Source of the DNA: Plantago ovata
Taxonomy: Eukaryota; Streptophyta; Magnoliopsida; Lamiales; Plantaginaceae
NCBI GenBank assembly: GCA_028274465.1
Contig: CM051455.1
Location: 99,270,365-99,334,364, forward strand
Direction: 5' to 3'
Length of the DNA: 64,000 bases
Part shown: in pieces, positions 18,232-30,817 of the stretch
How positions within the stretch are numbered: the stretch's first letter is position 1
How the letters are laid out: every line of letters starts with the position of its first letter
Position numbers and translations under genes: made by a program
Notes under the pieces: model-generated
Databases searched by the model: none
Told to the model about the DNA's origin: nothing
What the model saw: only the letters and a program-made list of their open reading frames with translations

Positions 18232-20227
18232 AAAGGTCTTCTGATTACTTTTAGTAATCTTGCCTTTAGTGTTAACAAATTTTTCAGCAACTTGTTTGGC
18301 AGAATGCTTTACATCATCCTTTTTCTGAACAGTTTGCTTTTCAGCAACCTGTCTTGCTTTTAAAGTCTTGTTACTTTGAGTAGCAACAGCGGGCTTTTCG
18401 ATCGTAGGTACCTGATTGATTATTTAAGCAACCTTAGATTGACCAAATTGATAGAGTTCTGGTTGATCACTATCAGTTGCACGAACAAAGGTGATTGGTG
18501 ATTTATCTTTACTCAAGAGTATTACATCATCACGTTCATACGTGGCACCTAAACCTTCTTTCTGAGAGGGATCTCTCAGATAAGAGTTTAGTTCAATCAG
18601 CGTGTTACTAGCATCCACATAAGATTTGAAATTGACTTTCATCTTTTTCATTTGTTGTATTTTAGCAAGTAACTTTAGAATTGAGGACTGATACTCTTCC
18701 AATTCTATTGCCATTTGAGCATTCTTTTCTCTGTAACTTCAGCAATTAACTTCTTGAGATGCAATTTTTCAGCATCCTTCTTTTCTGACTCAACGCTCAG
18801 TAATACATACTTTTCAGTAGTTTGCTTAGTCAGAAGTCCAGCATTCTGTAGTTTCTCTTGCTGTTTGCTCGGAGTTTTCTCAAATATTTCGATTTCTCCA
18901 TGATATCCATCAAGGTCAATGTCATCTTCACTTTTTGAATCAGAGTCAGAGGTAGGACAATTTACCTGACCGGCCATGAGGCAGAACTCGTAGTTTGACA
19001 CATTTGGATAAGCTTCCATAGCTATTCCACAAACTTCCTTGCCAATCTCTACGTCAAGAGTGGCTTCTTCTTCTTCAGTGTCTGAACTCTCTACCTCACT
19101 GTCTTCAGAGCTTGTTTCAATGCAAAGAGCATTGATTTTTGGTTGAAGCTTTTTCTTTTCTTTAGCAATCAAAGCCCTTTTGAACTTCTTCTTCTTTTCA
19201 GCAGATTTCCCTTTCAGTAAGGGGCAATTTGCTTTGAAGTTTCCAGGCTTCTTGCAATAAAAGCAAAGATCATTGCCAACTGCTGGTTCTTCGGAGGAGT
19301 TTGCTTGCTGAGCTTGCTTGTTCAACGAGCTAGATTCATTCTTGTATTTACGGTAGTTGTTACCAAGATGCTTTTTCAGCTTCTCTTTTGCTTTTCGCCT
19401 TTCAAGTTCCTTACTGATGAAATTCTTCATGTTTCTAACAACAAGAGAGTTTTCATCAGCAGGCTCTTTATCATTCTTCTTTTCAGAAGATGATGGCTTG
19501 GCAGCAAGAGCAATGTTTTGTGATTTTTCAGCAAACACATTTTCTCTTTGCTTTGTCTCATAGTTGACAATAGCAAGATGAGAGAACAACTCGGTTGGAG
19601 TGATATTTGGCATTCCTTGACTATAGTAGAAATTCTGAGTGTGGATCCATTCTTGGTTCAGACTTATAATAATGGTTTTCACCTTTTCATAATCTGAATG
19701 AAGTTTCCAACTCCTAAGGTAGCCATCTCACTCACTAGAGTTGTGAATCTGAAATCCAAGTCTTCCAGTGACTCATTTGCACCTTGTTTGAAGTTTTGAA
19801 ACTTCAATTTTAGCACTTCGAGTTTGTTTTCCTTGGTTTTGTCAGATCCAGCACAAAGAACTTGAACCATTTTCCAAGCTTCTTTAGCAGTTTTGGCACC
19901 CCACAGTTTGCACTGTATAGTATCTGGAGTAGATCGTATAATGATGTTTCTTGCTTGGCCATCAAGACGGAATCTTTTGGCTTCATTTGAAGTCCATTCC
20001 TCTCTTGGTTTTGGAACGACAGTATCAACTAATTCACCTAAGATAGTTTCCTTTCCAGCCTCTCTGGTTTTGTGAGGAAAACTTCTCTCAATTTTAGTGA
20101 TCTTGATTGATCCATCATTTATGACAGTAACCATCTCATCACTAATGGCCTCAAGATGTAGCATCATGTTGTTTCGCCATTTTTCATTGTTTTCCAGCTT
20201 CAGCAAGGGAGCGTCTCCTAGCGACAT
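18232..20227 (-). pseudogene. SIRE-like copia gag, broken
   Basis: It starts MSLGDAPLLKLENNEKW, a copia Gag with the N-terminal UBN2-like region (KLWGAKTAKEAWKMV, LEVLKLKFQNFK). The zinc knuckle reads CFYCKKPGNFKANC (19265-19224), with Asn where the third ligand His is expected. Frame changes near 19680 and 18710 split it into three ORFs (20227-19679, 19682-18705, 18714-18424). A Lys-rich tail then runs into copy B at 18231 and resumes at 10685. The TSD shows that copy B interrupted a continuous coding frame (the FAD codon region). Confidence 0.85.
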
Positions 20228-20320
20228 CCTGTTAGCAAAAGACTACCAAACTGATCAAGTGAAAGTGATTTACGGAAAGCACCTAAGGGGATCTAGCTTC
20301 AGTGCTGAAGGTTAAAGAAC

Positions 20321-20337
20321 CTCCAGCTCTGATACCA
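20321..20337 (-). promoter_or_regulatory. Primer-binding site, initiator tRNA-Met type
   Basis: On the minus strand it reads TGGTATCAGAGCTGGAG, two bases after the end of the LTR, matching the usual copia primer site for initiator tRNA-Met. Confidence 0.85.
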
Positions 20338-20339
20338 CT

Positions 20340-21802
20340 TGGTGGTCCCTTTAAACAACAAGAAAAGACTAGAGGGGGGGGGTTAAATAATCTTTTCAAA
20401 CTTTTCGTCGTTTAAAACTTTCTCAGCAAGTGCTTCTTACTTTTCATTAATGAGTTTGCTGATACTTAAAAACATAGTGCGGAAGTCTTTTACAATAAGT
20501 GCTTTTCAAAGAGTGTTAGTTTCAGCAAGTGAGCAGAGTGTCAGTGTATAAGAAATGTAGCTTGCTGAAAACTAAGTGCGGTAAAGTAAATCACACAAAC
20601 ACTTTTATAGTGGTATTTGAGAGTGGCGTAATCTCTCAACTAATCCACTTTGTCCTTTCTAGGAATGAATCCACTATGATAAGATGTGAGGTTCCTTACA
20701 AATCCTATCACTAATGAATCTTCAGAAACCAAACCACACTTACTTCGTTTCTAACCTAACTAGAGAACTGTAACCTTGTTCTCATTCAACCTTGGGACTT
20801 ATAATCAGCAACACTATGCTTTATTAATTCCCCCTGAATTTCACGCCTGAAAAGGGTGTTTATCAGTTAGAGATATTGGGATGAGATCACTTGAATATAA
20901 CTTTTCAGCTATAGCAAGTTATCTAAACAAACACAACTTGTAATACTTTGTAGTAAGCAACTTTGATTGTTTCTGGTGTCAAGACTTGTTTTTGTTCGAA
21001 AGAAAGAACACTTAACTAATTTCTTAGCCATGAATGTTCTACTTCTTCACAAGTAGCTTTTGTTTCAAGCTTAAGTCTTGGAACGGATCAATAGGCAGTA
21101 AAGATTAAGATGGATTTGAGTGTTTAAAGCACAGGTGAGAGTTTGATCACGTTGTTGACACACCTCTACTCTTTGCCTGATGACCTCTATTTATAGTGTC
21201 TCAAGGGAGCCGTTTGAATTTCAAATTCTAAGGCTTTGTACCTTAAGATGTCACTATCTTGCTTTTGTACTTTCAACAGCGTCCTTCATTTGTCTTCTTG
21301 TCTTCATGTTCTTCGCGTGCCTACTTTGCATTTAATGTTCATTTGAATGAAATTCAAATGTGAACATTGGTGCCAAAATGCAAGTACTCTTCAACAAGGA
21401 GGTCACATATGTTGTCAGCAAGTGGTCAGTCCCAGTTTCAGCAAGCACAACCTACTCGATCATATAGATTTTCACTTATGCAAGTCGTTGCTGAAAATCT
21501 CACTTTCTGAGCAACATATGCCTTTGTAGATACCTTTCTCAGAATTCTTCTAAGTCTTCAGTCTTCGAATGTTCAAGTTTCTGAGTGGTTCTAGGTCTTC
21601 AATAGTTTGTTTGTAAAAATAAAGTACATCATCAGCAAACAAAAGAACCTAACTAGTACCTACACTAAGTCTTTCAGCAAACGTTCCTCTTTTACAATGT
21701 CCATAAAATTCTAAATTCCTATGGACCTTAAGAGTACTAGTTACTAGACTTTCCTTAATTTAGTATGGTTAATTGCTCATCAAAATTACAAGTTTCCTAA
21801 CA
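20340..21802 (-). repeat. 5' LTR of the SIRE-like copia
   Basis: It is about 1463 bp. On the minus strand it begins TGTTAGGAAACTTG, ends CCACCA, and has a TATA box (CTATAAATAG, near 21184-21198). The right edge is set by the break in the T1 integrase reading frame at the same point. The LTR is rich in TTGCTGAA/TTCAGCAA words, the half-site of the hairpins at 6542-6904. Confidence 0.75.
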
Positions 21803-24352
21803 CTTTTGAGCCAAATGCCCTTCCTCTGGAATGATTTCCGCAACTACCATCATGTATCTCCACCATGACAAGTTTTTCTTCTGAAGGTGTTAGGCATCGA
21901 AGATGTGTTCCTTTGAATGACTTTCGGTATAAATCCTTTCCTATGAGGAAATAACGTTGTGCCCTGTGCTGCAACCTCCGAGCTTATCTTCGGTCCATTG
22001 GTAGCGGCCCATTTTGAAGTATTCCGTGATTTCTTTCATTCAGTGTTGATCCTTTTCAACTTGCAAAATAGCGACGCAGTTTGTATCTACGTAGGCTCGA
22101 TTCATGAGAATGACGTTCCGAGTGTCCACGGCTCCTAACGCGGAGGCATATCTTGCTAAAGCGTCGGCTCTCTCATTGTTTGACCAAGAGACTTTTACCA
22201 ACTCATACTTCTCTAGTTTGCTTACTTCTTTTTGGAGTAGCTCGAGATAGACGGGCATACTCGACTTTTTTGCTTTGAACTTTTGGTGGAATTGTTTTTC
22301 CACCAATTAGGAATGATGAAGGCTTTAAGATTCTTTACTTGCAGGGACTTGGCCACCTGAACTCCGTTGAGGAGCGCTTCGTATTCAGCTTCATTATTGG
22401 TCACTCGGAATGGCAGGGTAATCGAGTACTCCAATTTTGCTCCTTCTTGACTTCTTAAGTATATTCTGATTCCTCCGATAGTTCCAGACGATGATCCATC
22501 TACTTCCAATATCCATAGATCTTCGTGATCTATTAGGGCCTTCAATTGGATTTGTTTTCGCTCTTCTCTCGGGGGATGTATTCGTACGGATCGCTCTCTT
22601 CTCCCTTTCCGGAGTTAACTTCCACTGGCTCAGCCTCTGGTTCCGCAACGTTGGGAACCTCCTCCTATTTCTTTACCTCAATTTTGACGCTCATTACAGA
22701 ACTTCTATGTCTCTCCTCCACCTTTGTCATTGGGTGGTCTTTGTCTTCGGGGAATTCAAGGATGAAATCAGCTATCACCTGTGCCTTCTTGGCCGTTGGT
22801 GCTTGGAACTCGATCTCATGCTCGCTACGTTCGATTGCCCACTTTTCTAATCGTCTTGAAGTCTCTGGATTTCTGAGTACTTGCTTTAACGGCTGGCTTG
22901 TGAGTACTACGATCTTGTGAGCCCGGAAGTAAGGCTTCAACTTTCTTGAAGTGTGTACTAATGCATAGGCCAACTTCTCAATCGCGTCAGGTATCTTGTC
23001 TTTGGTGGTGCTAACGCCTTACTCACATAGTAGATCGGTTGATGTTCGTTCTCTGAGATTCTGACCAACACTGAACTTACTTATGATGTTGCGTCTACGT
23101 ACAAGTAGAGGGGTTCCCCATACTCCGGCTTGTAAAGATGTGGGGGTGAATGTAAATATTCTTTGAGGTCTTCTAATGCCTTTCTGCATTCTTCACTCCA
23201 AACAAATTTTCTCTTCTTCTTTTCTTCCTCACTTTATCTCAAGGTTTTGAAGAATGGTAGGTTCTTATCAGCTGAACGAGATATGAATCGACTCAAGGCA
23301 ATAATTCTTCCCACAAGTTGTTGCACCTCGTGATGGCTAGTCGGATGAGGGAATTTTGAATCGCCCTGATCTTCTCCGGATTGGCCTCAATCCTCCTTTC
23401 CGTGACCATGTATCTCAGGAATTTTCCCCCTTTTACTCCAAAGGTGCACTTTGCCAGGTTGAGCTTCATTCCATACTTCCATAGAATAGAGAAACACTTG
23501 TCCAGATGTGCAATATGCTCCATTTCGGTTTTGCTCTTGACTAGCATGTCGTCTACGTAAACCTCCATCGTCTTCCCGATCTCTTCTTTGAACATTTGAC
23601 CCACCAGTCTTTGGTATGTGGCTCCAGTATTATTGAGTCCAAATGACATCACATTGAAGCAATAGACACTCCTTCCGCAAAGAAGGTCGTCTTCGGGATA
23701 TCCTGTTCCGCCATTCTGATTTCATAGAATCTCGGGTATGCATCCATGAAGCTTAATAATGCACACCCAACCGTTGAATCCACAAACTGATATATCCTAG
23801 GCAATGGGTATGGGTCTTTCGGGCAGTGCTTGTTGAGCCTCGTGAAATCGTTGCACATCCTCCATTTCCCTGTTCCTGGTTTCTCTACTAGCACTAAGTT
23901 GCATATCCAGTATGAATACTTGACTTCTTTGATATGGACGGCTTTGAGTAACCGGTCAACCTCTGCTGCAATAATCGCCTCATTACCTGAACTGAAATCT
24001 CTTCTTTTCTGGCGGATGTGAGTGATGCTTGGATCCATATTTAGCCTGTGGACTGCTACCGATGGGTCAATACCAACTAAATCTTCAGTACTCCAAGCAA
24101 AGACATCTAAGTTTTATCTAAGGCATTTAATGAGTTTTATCTCAACTTCAATCTGCATTTCCGTCCCTATCTTGTTGCAGCGTTCTCTGTCTCCAACCAC
24201 CAATTCAATTTCCTTAATGGTTTCGTGTGGCTCAATCTTATTTTGTTGCAAAAACCTTTTCTTCGGTGTTGGCACAGTAGGCTCTTCGGGTATAACCTTG
24301 TATTCCTCCGGCTCCTTCTTACTGTGTCCTGCCACTTCTTGTTCCTTAAAAG
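21803..24352 (-). pseudogene. T1 pol: RT, RNase H, second RNase H, integrase start
   Basis: The reverse transcriptase has the motifs KWRMCNDFTRLNKHCPKD, LLSFMDAYPRFYEIRM and YVDD at 23559-23548, with a frame change near 23650. The RNase H connection follows (LKPYFRAHKIVVLT, RRLEKWAIERSEHEI), then the Tat-specific second RNase H (ILEVDGSSSG, NNEAEYEALLNGVQVA, SWSNNERADALARYAS). The integrase H2C2 zinc region starts VEIHDGSCGNHSRGRA and stops at the copia insertion. Several stops and frame changes make it non-coding today. Confidence 0.85.
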
Positions 24353-25461
24353 CGATAGTGTATATGTCCTAGAGACAATCCTTATTAAGGGCATGCAGCC
24401 CTTATAGAGGGCATATATGTACTATTACACAGGTCAACGTAATATAATATATGTTTGTTGTTTTACTATTGAGTATCGCTTTCATATTTATATTACACCA
24501 GGCATGCATCAGGTCATATCTCTATTTCTGTTTGTATTGATATTAAACATGTCCCCTCGGATAGATGACCGATCACACAGATAGTGGGAGCTATGTGAGT
24601 TATCATCTATCCCAAACTCTCCCTAGTCAAGGTTCATCTCGGATGTAGGGGTCTGAATGAACCAGATGAGACTAGTACGCGTGGAGGTTATACTTGTTGG
24701 AGCAAGTGTGAGCCGATCCCACGGCCACGGAACGGATTGTTGGACAATCAAGAAACGTTCCCATAACTGCGCATAGGACACGCGCGCGCGAGCTGAGTAG
24801 GGGAAGGAGTTTGACTCCTTCCTCTATTAGAAGTCCAAGGGATAAGTTAGATTTTCCTGATTGAGTTTTAATTTAATTGGGAATGAATCTAGACTTGAAA
24901 TTGGTTTCGTAGTGCGATAAGAATTAGATTCTTATTCCTTTATGAAGTCTAATTGCTTATGCTTTAGGCTTCTATTGACTACTATATAAGTAAGTCATTA
25001 GAGAGCTTTTTTTTCAGTACCAAATTCTTAGAGAATTATTCTACCTTTCTTAGAGAAAATAAAAGCTCTCCCCCTCTCCTCCATAAGCCGCACGCGCCAC
25101 CCCTCTTGCCGGAGGAAAATCGCCGCCCCATCTTCTTGGTCACAAAAAGAATATCCTAGCATTCTTCCGATAAGTTGTTCATCCGTGGATACCAAGGTTG
25201 AGGTTCAAGGAGCTGGAAACTAACTCTTATTGTCTTGCAGATAATCAGAGTATTGCAGATATCTTCGACTTCGACGAAGGAGAAGATACACCGGATTATT
25301 ACGAAGACTTGGAAGTTGTGCTTGCTTTGGAAGTAATGTTAGTCTTCTAATTGACGTGTTTAAATATACGGCATATACATAATCAATTAACCTGTATGTT
25401 AAGAAATTTTTTGAAATTCCGCTGCGTACCCTAGGGGTAACTCTGACCGTATTTTCTTACA
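24353..25461 (+). repeat. Solo Angela-type LTR, shortened, inserted in T1
   Basis: It is 1109 bp and flanked by the perfect 5-bp duplication AAAAG (24348-24352 and 25462-25466). It ends TTTCTTACA, like the Angela 3' LTR at 38412-40502, and begins CGATAGTG where the other begins TGATAGTG, so the terminal T has become C. Compared with the 2091-bp LTR it lacks about 1 kb in the middle (junction near 24777, at CGCGCGCG). A solo LTR arises by recombination between the two LTRs of one element. Confidence 0.9.
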
Positions 25462-25466
25462 AAAAG

Positions 25467-26085
25467 GTAACATCTTTCGTCTCTTAGGTGGCGTTTCTTC
25501 AATGCAGTACACCACCATTTTTCCTCAATCGCCGCCCGATTTTCAGCTTCTATTCTTCTGGGAGAAGACATACTCCTGGTTTCAATATAGTAGCATTTCC
25601 AAGCCAGGTCTCTGTCTCCTATTGCTTGCCCTATTCCCTGGTCAGTTGGGAACTTCATTCTGTTGTGCAGGGTGGATGCCACCGCTTTGAACATTCTTAA
25701 GGCTGGTATTCCTAGCAGAGCGTACAACTAGGAAAGGAATATTCTTGGTTACTTTCCTGGGGGTAGTTCCAAGGGTTATTGGTAACATAATATTTCCAAT
25801 AGGCATCACCTCCTTGTTTCCGAACCCTTTCAACGAACTTACAACCTCCGTCGTGGGTCTCTGATAGAGCTTCCATCTAACAAGAGTATCCGCACGTATG
25901 ATATTAGCAGAGCTTCTAGTGTCCACTAGAACGTTGTCATTATACCCCGAAGCTATTATGGCGGATATAACCAATGGGACGCCCGGATCATCAATCGACC
26001 CTCCTCCGACAGTCTTTGGAGGTATTTCGCTGTCGTCGAATGTTATCATATGGGCTCCTGCCATGCCAAGTGGGCCATACGCCAC
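25467..26085 (-). pseudogene. T1 aspartic protease region, broken
   Basis: It contains the Tat-type context ITFDDSEIP and then VLVDTRSSANI. The catalytic DTG reads DTR, with Arg encoded near 25917-25915. Conserved downstream elements are FGNKEVMPIGNIMLPITLGTTPR and a second part STLHNRMKFPTDQGIGQA in another frame (25727-25467). The frame is then cut by the solo LTR at 25461. Confidence 0.8.
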
Positions 26086-26322
26086 ATCAGTAACAGCTAA
26101 CTGATACGCAGTTTTATCACGAGCATTCCTTGAATCTCCTCCTACTGGTCCTCCCGATATGAAATGGACTATGCTTGTTATTGGTCGATTGTCTTCTTTT
26201 TCTAGATAATTGACTTGTCGTGGATGACTCCTCTCAGGTGACCTTCTCTGCTGGATAGTGAGCGGTTATGCATAGTAGGTCTGTATGTCAGGTGGCGGAG
26301 GTAGGTGTTGATGCTCCGGCTG

Positions 26323-29300
26323 TTATTCCCTTTGTGATCGCGAGTTATATCCATAGTTACTTCTTCTATGGTTTCTCCATTCTTCCTCCTTCTCGCGAAG
26401 TCTTCTCAAGTATCCGTGTTTGTAAAGAGAGCAGATTTCACTTCTCAAGTTGGTACAGTCCTCCGTATCGTGCCCTGAAGATCGACGGAACTTACAATAC
26501 AAATGCGAATTACGACTTCTCGGATTTGTGTGTAGTGGCCTTGGCCATTTCACGTCCAACCTTTTGTCCAATATAAAGGCTAATATGTCAGCTCTGGGGC
26601 GATCTAGATAAGGTTGATCTTGGTGCCTTTCTGGGGACCTTTCTCGTCTGTGTTGCGTTCGTACGTCTGATGAACGTGTATTTTACACTTTCATTTGAGT
26701 CTTTTTCACCTATTTTAGCTATCCTTTATGTTAATTTAGCTATATTTTAGTGCATTTTATTAGAATAGTGTCACGTTTCCCTTTAGTTTGTATTTTACAG
26801 GTTTTGGGTGAAAAATGAGGTTTTCCGGGCAATTATATTGAAGTAGACAAGGAATTGGTGTTCCGAAGGCCTTTTTGGAGTATCTAGAAGATTCCGGATA
26901 GGATTTGAAGTCTAGGGGTCGAGTCTGAAGGCTAAAAGGTCACTAGAAGGCAAAACCCGAGTCCGAAAAGGAAAAGAAATCTAAAAACGCGTCGAAAACG
27001 CGTAAACAGCCGACTGGAGGTCCCGGGCGAGTCGCTTGGGACATGGGACGAATCGCCCCACACCAGGCGAATCGCCCGGTGTGTGGGGCGACTCACACCT
27101 GCCGAATCACTATATATAGTTGTTCAGTTTTCTCCGTTTTTCATACTTTTCCAGACCTTTTCTCTCACCTTTCTCATTAGTTTTAGGTAGGAATTCTCCA
27201 GAGCCTATTCTGGGGATTCTTAGCTTAGGAGATACTTTTTCTTAGCGTTTTGGAGCTTCTAAGATCGCGATTCTTCGGAGATTGACAACCTTCGGTAGCA
27301 TTGTATCTTACAGTTTTTCTATTTATATTTATATATCTTTCAACATGTTTTCATTCAATCTTGCTATGATTTCTGTTGATTGCATGATATCTATGAGTAG
27401 CTAAACTTCTCGTTGGTGATAGTATGTGATTTCTTAGCGAAGGGTTAATAATTATGCTAATGGCTATATCGCGCATTAGGCTTTGAGTTATTGCTTTATT
27501 TCTTTGATCTATCTAAAACCTCTATCTTCGTAGTGTTGAATAATAACGGAACACAATTGGACAATTCATTGATCAAAGATCTCTATGCAAAATCGGGTAC
27601 TTCATGCATGATTATTAACCTGCTATGCTTTGAATGATCATACTATCACCAGCCTCCATTATCTGATAAGAAAAACCTTTGCTAAGTAGTTTGTTGATTT
27701 TATATTCTTAAGTTAGATTAGATAAAGCTAGTTATAGTCCTTAGAGATCGACACTCGAGGTTATTTTACTGCTACACTACGGTTTTCGTTGTAGTTGTGA
27801 ATTGCCTTTGGCTCAATACAAATTTATTTGATTAACTAGAATCTGACAAGTTCTAAACCAGTTCATCAACGTCGTACATCCTCGGCTGGTTCTGATTGTA
27901 GTTTCCACTTCTTCTTTGATCGAATCTTCTGGACTTGTTCTTCTGTTCTTGTTGTGGGGAAGGTCCTTTCGATAGCCTGTTCGTATGTGAGAGTTCTCCA
28001 CAAAGTCCTCCATTTCCAGGAATAACCCAATCGTTTCAGCTAAATCTTTGTCAGATTCGATCTTGTGACTATTGTGGGCTAATTGTTTGACGTAACCGAG
28101 CATTCGTGGTATTCTCGTAGAGATATTTAGCTCTCTCCTTAGAAGGGTGTGGTTACACTAGCTCTGCCGCCTCCTGAAACCTGGTGAGGAAGTCTCGAAT
28201 GTCCTCCTCATTTCATTGCACGATCTCCCAGAAATATCTAGTTAACCTCTTCCTGGTTTTTACCCTATCAAAATGATCCACGAACTTGTCCTTTATCTCT
28301 TCATATGATTCTATCGAACCATGAGCTAATGAGGCCCACCAATCCATTGTGTCCCCGAATAGCGTGGTTAGGAATGTGATGGAACACATTGTTTCGTTGA
28401 ATCCACATCCTTCCATCTTACTCTCAAACCTGCTCAGATTATCGTACGGGTTTGTCTTTCAAAAATATTGTTCAAACCCAGCTGCTTCGGAGTGTTTCTT
28501 ATGGTTGGGCTCAATGGATTATTGATCGCCACTTTCTTCTTGTCTCTTATTCCAGACCTCCTTTTTAGTCTTTCGAGAGCTAACTCCAGGTCCCTGTACC
28601 TTTGACTCAGATCTTCCTAATCCCTTTGTCTTCCCCCTTCAGTCAGTCTTTCCAGATCGATAACATTTTGACTCCCGATTCTTTCTGCTTCACGTCCGTC
28701 CCTTTGTTGATGTGGCAATGGCGTCGGAGCAACTGCAAGTGCGACTACAGGTCGAACATAGGCTGGTACAACAGCTCTGGGAGTTTGGTAAGGCTCATGA
28801 ACTTGGTTACTGGTTCCGGTCTCCATGGTCCCTGTGGGTTGAGAAATAATCTCTTGGAATCTCACCGAGTGTGTTTGACCGGCCCGTCCTTGTGCCAGTG
28901 TGGTCTGAGTGGTTGGTACTTCATATGTTGCTGCCAGCTTACTTACCGGACGCATGGGGACATATTGTTCCTGAGATGCTATTTGGGAAACAACATTTTG
29001 GGGATACGTGCATGCAGTGGGAGGAAGGGGAGCATTATCTCTATTTCTATTTAAATAATGAATCATGTAACTTTCATCATGCATTAAACCACTAGTTAAA
29101 TTAGTCGTAACAACATGTGTAGATGGAAGTAACCCCACATCATATATTATAGCATTGGGCTGAGATAGCAAAGGCGTATTCAAAGTAATAGGTGTAGAAG
29201 TTACCGGCGGGATCTCACCCCGCAGTGGGAGGTAAAGTAGAGGCCACAAACACGCCGGTCCTGGGAACTGTTGGTTCTCTGTTTCTCTGACCATGGTTTC

Positions 29301-29618
29301 TGACCTCCTCTCCGGTAGCAGCTGCATCTGCTCCAGTTCTTCCATCCTCCTGTCTGCATCCAACTGATTATGTAGGTTCCTTCCTTGGATCTCCCTCATC
29401 CTCTGATCTGGACTCGGAACCCTTTCGGCAGAGGATGACACGCTGGTTTCTTGCTCGGCAACTGGAAGATTGTTTATCCCGTCATTCACATTTGTTTCAA
29501 TACTCGGCTGAGTCTTTCGCCCTGGTGGTCGGTCCCGACTTTTCGGTTGGCTCTGCGTCCTTAGTTCAGATTGCCTCCTAGGGGTTCTCGCTTCCGTGCT
29601 AGTTGAGCGCCTTGTATT
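26323..29618 (-). pseudogene. T1 gag, broken and interrupted
   Basis: The N-terminal half (29618-28617) is Gln/Arg/Pro-rich. The capsid part (28416-28213: MDWWASLAHGSIESYEEIKD, FVDHFDRVKTRKRL) continues to 27874. The solo Athila-like LTR (26668-27868) interrupts it. The zinc finger CKFRRSSGHDTEDC with LRSEICSLYKHG lies at 26571-26323. The pattern matches Tat gag. It contains several stops, and the 5' end is cut by an Angela LTR piece at 29619. Confidence 0.8.
26668..27868 (+). repeat. Solo Athila-like LTR in T1
   Basis: It is 1201 bp with termini TGATGAA/TTCATCA and the perfect duplication ACGTC (26663-26667 and 27869-27873). It belongs to the C/D LTR group, with a single ACTACGAAGATA-like unit. 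GC palindromes of the type GGGCGAATCGCCC lie upstream of the TATA box (TATATATAG, near 27110-27120). Confidence 0.93.
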
Positions 29619-29981
29619 TGATAGTATGTATGTCCTAGAGACAACTTTTATTAAGGGCAAATGTACTATTACACAGTCAATGTAATTTATTTATCCATGT
29701 TTACATACGTATTTATATATTACATCAGGCATACAACATGTCATATCTTTATCTGGTTGGTCTGTATAGATATCAAACATGTCCAATGTGGATAGATGAC
29801 TGATCACATAATTAGCGGGAACTATGTGAATTATTATCTATCCCAAATTCTCCCTTGTCGAAGCTCATCTTGGATGTAGGGGTCTGAATGAGGCAATTGA
29901 GACTAGTATACGTGGAGGTTATACTTGTTAGAGCAAGTGTGAGTCGATCCCACGACCATGGAACGGATCGTTAGACGAATC
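29619..29981 (+). repeat. Angela-type LTR, 5' piece
   Basis: It begins TGATAGTATGTATGTCC and follows the first 363 bases of the Angela LTR, then stops where the T2 LTR begins. The rest is not found in the window, so T2 inserted into it. Confidence 0.85.
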
Positions 29982-30797
29982 TGTTGGTGTTAAAATATGT
30001 CCAGTCCTCATGTACGAACTGGAGCGGTCTAAGAGCGCGACAAAGCATCAAGGGTCGTCCCTCAAGGGGCGCGACCACACCCAAGTATGTCACTAAGGTG
30101 TGGCTTGACCAACATACGGTCCGACCATCACTGAGAGGCCAATCCTCAAGATAAGCTCACTGCAAGGACAAGGCAGCTATTGGGCTCGAGGAGCATCTAT
30201 AGGGCTCGAGGAGGACCTTACGTCAAGGTGACACCCTCCAAAAGAGACCAGGCAGAGCACTACTCGGACCACGAACGTAAGAGGAAGGCACGAGGACCAA
30301 GGGCGACCACCCATGGTCGCTCCCTGTGGGACCCATCTTCCAGATTACTCCATGGGACCCAAAAAGTCAATATTGCCCTCACAACCCTAGCCAAGATGTT
30401 TGGCCAAAGCCCATGGACCTCCTTAATGGGCTTGGGCCAAAGGAGGCTTCAATCTCGGCTGGACACTTGTCACGATCCTACATGAAGTGACATTAAAATA
30501 CTACGAGTATATAAAGGACTCATTCATTATCCGCTGGGTAAGCATTCAGAGCTCTCACCCACCACTCACCTACCACATTTACTACTCTTACTAGGGAAGC
30601 CCTACAACTCCCTACACGTAAAGTCGTCCCTCCCGTTTGATCCTCAAACCCGACACAAGGTACTAACCCCCCCTCCCCTCCAGTCTCTTTCAGGTATTCC
30701 TATGATCGTAAGGGGAAGACTACATGAAGAAGACCTAAATAGTGTATTGTGACGATTCACTGCGAACTTAAGGAGAAGTACGAATTACCCTTCAACA
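29982..30797 (+). repeat. 5' LTR of T2
   Basis: It is 816 bp, starts TGTTGGTGTTAAAATATG and ends TTCAACA. A TATA box (TATATAAA, 30508-30515) gives the likely promoter. It is followed directly by the primer site. The candidate left target-site bases are GAATC (29977-29981). Confidence 0.85.
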
Positions 30798-30817
30798 TTT
30801 GGCGCGGTCTGTAGGAA
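30798..30817 (+). promoter_or_regulatory. Primer-binding site of T2
   Basis: It reads TTTGGCGCGGTCTGTAGGAA directly after the LTR. It resembles the common Tat primer site TGGCGCCGTCTGTGGGAA with two substitutions. The primer is likely tRNA-Arg-like, but I am not certain of the tRNA. Confidence 0.65.

Larger units (their letters stand above)
6015..21802 (-). mobile_element. SIRE/Maximus-like Ty1/copia retrotransposon, interrupted by copy B
   Basis: Reading on the minus strand: 5' LTR (20340-21802), tRNA-iMet primer site (20321-20337), gag (20227-18232, then 10685 onward after the inserted copy B at 10691-18226) and pol (down to 6928). A region with hairpin units (6542-6904) and a purine-rich PPT candidate near 6492-6503 follow. 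The 3' LTR is not recognisable and is probably cut by copy A or off the window. Gene order (integrase before reverse transcriptase) is diagnostic for copia. The SIRE-like assignment rests on the Gag style, the integrase zinc region and the LTR start TGTTAGGAAACTTG. The element lies in the integrase region of Tat element T1, with CTTTT (21803-21807) as the candidate TSD. Confidence 0.8.
21803..29618 (-). mobile_element. Tat-lineage Ty3/gypsy element T1, degenerate
   Basis: On the minus strand: gag (29618-27874 and about 26667-26323), protease (26085-25642), reverse transcriptase (about 24130-23293), RNase H and the second archaeal-type RNase H (22973-22040), and the start of the integrase (21974-21803). 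It is cut at 21803 by the SIRE-like copia and also holds two solo LTRs (24353-25461 and 26668-27868). Neither of its own LTRs is present. It is the oldest layer in this part of the window. Confidence 0.85.

Noticed and set aside
22491..22920. Long + strand ORFs over the T1 RNase H region
   Set aside because: The minus strand carries recognisable RNase H motifs; the + strand ORFs have no domain.
24167..24394. ORF beginning MPLIRIVSRTYTLS, similar to the start of the ORF at 29660 (MPLIKVVSRTYILS)
   Set aside because: The shared start is the end of the Angela LTR read in antisense; it only happens to be in frame with T1 sequence on the other side of each insertion.
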